Below, in pieces: positions 19,629-23,825 of a DNA stretch of 23,825 bases. The notes under the pieces were generated by a model. It did not search any database. It was not told the DNA's origin and worked only from the letters and a program-made list of their open reading frames with translations. A program made the translations under genes and the position numbers. Source of the stretch: Gnetum montanum (lineage: Eukaryota; Streptophyta; Gnetopsida; Gnetales; Gnetaceae); the NCBI GenBank assembly GCA_015680685.1, contig MNCI01024017.1, positions 205,300 to 229,124 on the forward strand, written 5' to 3'. Each line of letters begins with the position of its first letter. Within the stretch, counting starts at the first letter, position 1.

Positions 19629-20676
19629 CTTGGTTGTACTAAGATCCTTGTAGATCTAATGAAAAATAAGCGTAAGAGTAATCAAAAGGCACTCAATCAA
19701 GGAAACTCAATGCTATTCTAGGGGGTCTCACTAGAAAGACATGCACCCATGCCTAAAGGTAGGTAGCTTCTCTATATTAAACATTCAAAAAATGAAAGAA
19801 GTGTACACAAAAATGGCCAAATAGAGAAAAAAAAGAGTAAGAAGAGTGTGCCAAATCGGCCACACAGGAAAAAAAGAAAAAGAAAAAAAAAAGATCAAGA
19901 TCAAAGTGCTGCAAAGCAATTTCGAGTCACTCTTCCCTTGAACAAAACGCCAAGTGATCATACACCTTGTTGTCATGGTGCTCTTATTGTTTTCTATCAT
20001 TGGGAAAAAGCAATGCGATGTCACTGATCAGAGGAATGGACTTGGTCCTGATTTTTGAGCGACAAGTTAAATGACACATTAATCATGCCTTACACTGAGA
20101 ATTCATTGTGCCTTGAGTCAGTTACCTCATGTCCCAATCTCTGCAATCCCTTCTACAATTTGCCTCATCTCGTTGTTCATGTAATTGTGATTCATGTCTT
20201 ATATAGCATTGAATTCATATCTCATCACGATGGTATTAATATGTGTGTATTTTGTTGCATCGACATAGATTACATTTAACCCTTCTAGTGCCTACAGACA
20301 TGTTAAGGTGTGGTTATGCAAGGGTATTATAGGTTGGAACTTGCTTTGGGGAGGACCCACTTGCGTGACTTTTGTAATTTGTACTTGTTGCACACCACCA
20401 CATCATCTTATACCCTTTGAGTACTTCATTGCCAAATCTATTCTTTCCTTTGTCATCATTTTATCAAATGTTCTTCAAAACCAAGTTCTTTTATGTGTCA
20501 CCTAAACAAACTAGGTCCAACATTAAACTTTTAGGGCAACTTCCTATAAAATCTTTCTAACTCTAAAATCACACTAAGCAAAGAATTCAACATTTATTAA
20601 AGGCAATGAGTAAGGTATGAAATAATTGAACTTTCTTCAATAACCTTACTAACAATTAATCTTTGTGTGATTATAG
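19629..20676 (+). other. Spacer of element 1 where pol is expected, with a basic open frame
   Basis: No protease, RT, RNase H or integrase motif is present. One frame stays open from 19767 to 20279 apart from two TGA codons (20025, 20049). It has a strongly basic cluster (RPHRKKRKRKKKDQDQ, near 19860), then a Cys/Ile-rich part, and no ATG at its start. A donor-like AAAG|GTAGGT at about 19758 lies just upstream, and an acceptor-like TTATAG ends at 20676. Whether this frame was ever translated is unclear. Confidence 0.4.
20665..20676 (+). promoter_or_regulatory. Splice-acceptor-like site before ORF3, element 1
   Basis: GTGTGATTATAG is immediately followed by ATGG. The equivalent site in element 2 is CTGTGACTACAG followed by ATGG, and upstream sequence (TTAAT, T-rich) is also alike. 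This suggests a spliced subgenomic mRNA for ORF3; the role is inference. Confidence 0.45.
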
Positions 20677-21114
20677 ATGGCCCCTAAAAGAAGACAACAA
20701 GGAGGACCTTCTCAAGGTGCAATTGAACAACCTGGGGGAGGTAGAGCCCAAGGACCTCATGCAGAACATGTAGAGTAGAAGGCACAATCATTCAACATCC
20801 ATCATGGAACTCCTGTTACTACATAATCTATCCAAGCAAAAGGAGGAGAGGTTAGGGCTTGAGCCTATGAAGAGGAAAGACAACTATTTTCGGCATGGCA
20901 TGTTAAGGCCAGTCAAGTGTTCTCGTAGCTGTCGTGTCCATGGAAAGTGTTGACTGCATCAAACATTGAAACATCAGTATGGACAACACATAATCCATGG
21001 ATAGAAGAAAAGAAATGTCAGGTGCTTCTTCAATGTTTTCAATCTCATAAGCCTAGCGCGCAGAACAAAGGAAAGGCATCCATGGAGGAGCTACCACTAC
21101 TGGGAACCTCATGA
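20677..21114 (+). pseudogene. Shortened ORF3 of element 1
   Basis: The frame starts ATG (MAPKRRQQGGPSQG), matching the start of ORF3 in element 2. It runs 146 codons to a TGA at 21112-21114, with four earlier stops. After the first 15 or so residues it does not clearly align with element 2. The plant-transposon-protein-like domain and coiled coil are absent, so most of ORF3 has been lost by deletion. Pieces such as AYEEERQLFSAWHVKASQVF look protein-like. It lies 175 bp before the 3' LTR. Confidence 0.6.
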
Positions 21115-21288
21115 GTTCTACAAGTTTTATCTTTTGTGTTTGTGTCCAAATTTTGTTTAATTCTCCACTGTGGCATGAATAAATTCCTAGTCAGTCAATA
21201 ATCCCATACCTATCCACTGTGTAATCAATTGAACTTGTTCTTCACTTTCTTTGACTCAAGGATGAGTTGTTATTTAGTCATGGGTGTA
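21115..21288 (+). other. 3' non-coding part and degraded PPT of element 1
   Basis: It contains CTCAAGGATGAGTT, shared with element 2, then GTCATGGGTGTA directly before the LTR. The G-run of a polypurine tract is broken here by a T, so plus-strand priming may be weak. Confidence 0.55.
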
Positions 21289-22143
21289 TGATGAGTCATG
21301 GTCTGTCAAGTCCTATTATCGGACCCTTGTTATCGGAACCCTGATACAAGATACCAAGTCTGATGGGTCCCGATATTGGACCCCCGATATCAGACCTACG
21401 TTAACTAGGTTGCGTTGATGGGGCCCCGTCGACGCATCTGTCCATGTGTTGACGCGGCCCTGTTTACGTAAAGTTTGTCTATGGCTATAAATAAGTGCAC
21501 ACCCACCACACTTAGGATCATCTTTTAGTTAATTGTAGGGAAGCTCTTGTAGTTTGTTTCCATAGGAGTTAGATTATTTTTCCAAGTGCATGCCCATAGT
21601 GTGATGCTTATAATTCTACAGAACCTTTATTAGTGTGTGACGTACTTGGACACACACATGATCGGCATTCACTTAATTTTAATTGTTGAATTATTATTGT
21701 TATTTATTTTCTTAGTTAATATTTCTTTGCCATCATTTATTATTCCTATTGTTAAATGCGGAATTAGTATGACTTAATCACGAGCATTTAAGTGTGACTA
21801 CTTGGTAACCTAGTAACGTACCTAGGATCTGTGCTTGGTAATCCCAGTAGTAGTCATGCACAAGGTTCAAGATGTGTATGGATGATTAAGGAACAGATGC
21901 TCATCGCACTTAGGCTAGTTTAGATTCTCTCCTCCCATGTCCCATTAGCTTAGATTTCATTTCTTATTGCTTATTAGTTTAAACAAAGTTATTTTCCATT
22001 GCCTATAGGAGTAGCACTAGTTTAGGTCCACATCATACACCTCACTCTGGACTAAACCATACATGATAAAGCAAATACTAGTCCAAGTGGGAAGACATCG
22101 AATTGCGATATGGTTGAGTGTAGGGGTACCTCACCACTCATGA
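21289..22143 (+). repeat. 3' LTR of element 1
   Basis: It is 855 bp, starting TGATGAGTCATGG and ending CTCATGA (one change from CTCATCA). Compared with the 5' LTR it lacks about 17 bp near 21330, about 33 bp including AATAAA near 21665, and about 80 bp near 22110. The TATA box at 21486-21494 is kept. It retains more CpG than the 5' LTR. Confidence 0.94.
21486..21494 (+). promoter_or_regulatory. TATA box of the 3' LTR, element 1
   Basis: TATAAATAA is at the same place as in the 5' LTR. If active, it would drive transcription into the NLR piece in antisense direction. Confidence 0.7.
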
Positions 22144-22148
22144 CTACT
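22144..22148. repeat. Target-site duplication, right copy (CTACT)
   Basis: It is identical to 16493-16497 and directly follows the 3' LTR end. Confidence 0.92.
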
Positions 22149-22747
22149 ATTTCCAGTTCACTTAGATATGGCATAGCTCTAGCTTGTATGGTAGGCAACA
22201 TCTTCAACTAGTTCAGACACCATAACTAAAGTGTGTGCAGTTTAGGAAATGCTTCCGCTATTCCAAATTCCTATGGAAGCTTCTCACATTTGGTGTTGCC
22301 ATCCATTTTCAAATGCCTTAGTTGGAGAAGTTTACCCCAGGATAACTATCAGACTCTTGATGTAGTGTTAAAGTTGTAAGTCTCTGAAAGACCAACACAT
22401 TAGCACCTCTTTAGGGTAAAACACCTCACCGAGGAAAAACCCAAAGGTCAAGCTCCAAAAATTCAAGTCTATGCCGGTGTTGGCCCCATTCATCAGGCAT
22501 CGTCACCATCTAGACCCATGCTCTTTTTTTTAATCCCACATCTAACCTCTCAAGCGTGTTTGAAGGAAAAACAGTGCTTCTAAAATTTGCTATCCTCAGA
22601 TCCACCTGCTTTAGATCAGTATGCCGTGCCAGGGTGTCCCATGTCCATCTCATTTGGATTAGGCCAATATCACTTGCAATTTGAATTGGGATATTCCACA
22701 TGACTTTGAGGGATGGCATTATCTTATTAATCATCCTCCATGGATGG

Positions 22748-22799
22748 TGGTCTCTATGAAAGTGGCAGAAATGTGGTCTCTATGAAAGTGGCAGAAATG
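22748..22799. repeat. Perfect 26-bp tandem duplication in the NLR
   Basis: Two identical 26-bp units lie at 22748-22773 and 22774-22799. The length is not a multiple of three, so the duplication shifts the LRR reading frame. Confidence 0.96.
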
Positions 22800-23515
22800 G
22801 GTGAGGCTCTACAGATCTCCAATCCACGATGGCACCTTCCAAATGACAACGTAGAGGTAATGCTTTAACTGTCTCAGAAATTTGGGTAATTTCCTTATGT
22901 TTGTCTGGATATGTCTAGGTAACTGAGAAGGTGCATTGCGCGATGTACCTTGGAAAACTTGTTACTCGGTAGATTCCAATGTCCAGAACTCGCAGAGCCC
23001 ATGCCATTGTCAGTGTAGTAGCTGCAATTTTCGATTTTCCTTTCTCAACATCAATGCTCCTTGGTTCTTGGCTGTGCCTGAAACTCAGCATTCAGACAAA
23101 GGGTAGACATGTGAATGTGGTGAAGGGTTGGGAGCTATGTATGTTCATTTCAACCTTCTTATCTTGCTTTGCAGAACTTCCTGAGCAAAGGCTTCATCAG
23201 AGCTTGAACCCTGATGGATACCTTTGCTTTCTTTGCATAGCATGACTGCAAGGTCATGCACCATTCATGAACTGTGATGATATGTTCTTTGCCTGTTACC
23301 CAGTTCAATTCATCATTCAACTAGCCAAAGGATGGGATGGTACTTGTGCTTGAGCAATTCAGTGGATGTTCCATGCTAGCAGCAAGCATTTGTTACTGAG
23401 ATGCTTCAACATGGAAAGACCCTCATGTTCTGACTTCACCAGATCTTCCGCTACCCACATACCTATTGAGGCCAACCTCACCCATGCTAGGCATAGGGAC
23501 TTATTTGAACAAGTT

Positions 23516-23825
23516 TTATAAAAATAACAAATAAAAAATAAAAATATAAAATTAAAAAATTAAAAATAGAGCGCCATGAGCTTGCACATGGCCACTGTCC
23601 ATGTGCTAGTGGGCTTCGTTGGTCCATAAAAAAACAGATTTTAAAATGTTGATCAAGCATCAACCCATGACTTATGACCCATGATGATTATCCTATTTTG
23701 TTTTTTTTCTTTTCTAGCGATATGAGGAAAAAGGCAAAAATAATTCACAGCAAAGGTGGCTGACAATTTAGGGTTAGGGTTTTCTCCTGCAGGGCTGCTA
23801 TAAAGAGGGAGGAAGCTAGAGTTTA
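23516..23825 (+). promoter_or_regulatory. Non-coding right edge with telo-box and TATA box
   Basis: An A/T-rich stretch (23516-23570) marks the end of NLR similarity. A near-perfect hairpin lies at 23581-23609. TTTAGGGTTAGGGTTTT at 23767-23783 contains the plant telo-box (AAACCCTAA in reverse), and TATAAAG lies at 23799-23805. Their spacing resembles a core promoter for a plus-strand gene starting beyond the window; this is inference. Confidence 0.4.

Larger units (their letters stand above)
16498..22143 (+). mobile_element. Element 1: complete but pol-less LTR retrotransposon
   Basis: Both LTRs are present (16498-17479 and 21289-22143) and the ends are TGATGAG...CTCATCA. The 5-bp sequence CTACT occurs directly outside both ends (16493-16497 and 22144-22148), which defines the insertion precisely. 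The 5.65-kb element has a PBS, a gag, a spacer with an unidentified open frame, the start of ORF3 and a degraded PPT. Protease, RT, RNase H and integrase are absent, so it is non-autonomous. Gag and LTR similarity place it in the same lineage as elements 2 and 3. Confidence 0.94.
22144..23515 (-). pseudogene. NLR (NB-ARC/LRR) resistance-gene fragment, broken by element 1
   Basis: This is an intracellular immune receptor, read from 23515 downward. It starts inside the ARC2 part of the nucleotide-binding domain: IGMWVAEDLV near 23460 (RNBS-D-like), LSMLKHLSNKCLL, and the MHD-type motif VHDL at 23261-23250. LRR pieces follow: ALRVLDIGIYRV (22990), NIRKLPKFLRQLKH (22900), VPSWIGDL, TLERLDVGL, LRHLKMDGN, FPKLHTL and MPYLSELEIV, ending at the element 1 junction. 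P-loop, kinase-2 and GLPL motifs are not in the window. Frame changes and stops are frequent, one from the 26-bp duplication at 22748-22799. The family is clear, the CNL subclass is inference, and it is non-functional as read. Confidence 0.84.

Noticed and set aside
22979-23245. 88-codon plus-strand frame as a gene
   Set aside because: It lies antisense to clear NLR coding sequence and shows no motif.
23581-23609. Hairpin (11-bp stem, one mismatch, 7-base loop) as a terminator or small RNA
   Set aside because: It is a single short inverted repeat with no promoter or conserved context; it is likely chance.

Overview
The window looks like intergenic or degraded-gene DNA from a land plant with a large genome, most likely a gymnosperm. 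The evidence is AT-rich sequence packed with nested, decayed LTR retrotransposons of one Ty3/gypsy lineage, a plant RTE-type LINE, a Ty1/copia remnant and a plant NLR (NB-ARC/LRR) gene fragment. The gymnosperm call is inference. No rRNA, tRNA gene, CRISPR array or intact host gene was found. Single N bases at 12692 and 19614 indicate a draft assembly.

Left part, minus strand. Element 3 (about 430-6394) is a decayed Ty3/gypsy gag-pol whose order, read from high to low coordinates, is gag, protease, RT, RNase H, integrase. Its gag is broken by element 2 (6400-11686), of related LTR type and same orientation. Element 2 has a complete 3' LTR (6400-7295), a polypurine tract, a 5' leader, a tRNA-Asp-type primer binding site (PBS) and a truncated 5' LTR (11328-11686). 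It has no recognisable gag or pol. Its only long reading frame (10388 down to 7868) starts MAPK, resembles the plant-specific 'putative plant transposon protein' domain, and ends in a coiled coil.

Middle part. A 5'-truncated RTE-type LINE (11687-13493, plus) abuts the broken LTR and ends in a (GAT)n tail. After an AT-rich stretch comes a Ty1/copia gag remnant (about 14760-15500, minus) between two diverged direct repeats.

Right part. Element 1 (16498-22143, plus) is structurally complete: two LTRs with TGATGAG/CTCATCA ends, a perfect 5-bp target duplication (CTACT), a PBS, a gag and a shortened MAPK-type ORF3, but no pol. Its gag is homologous to that of element 3 in the opposite orientation. 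It sits inside the LRR coding region of a minus-strand NLR pseudogene (22144-23515, continuing at about 16356-16497). The right edge holds a telo-box and a TATA box that may be the promoter of a plus-strand gene outside the window.

The most interesting point is one retrotransposon family seen as three different parts. Element 3 keeps gag-pol, element 1 keeps gag plus the start of ORF3, and element 2 keeps ORF3 alone. In both copies of ORF3 the ATG directly follows a splice-acceptor-like AG.
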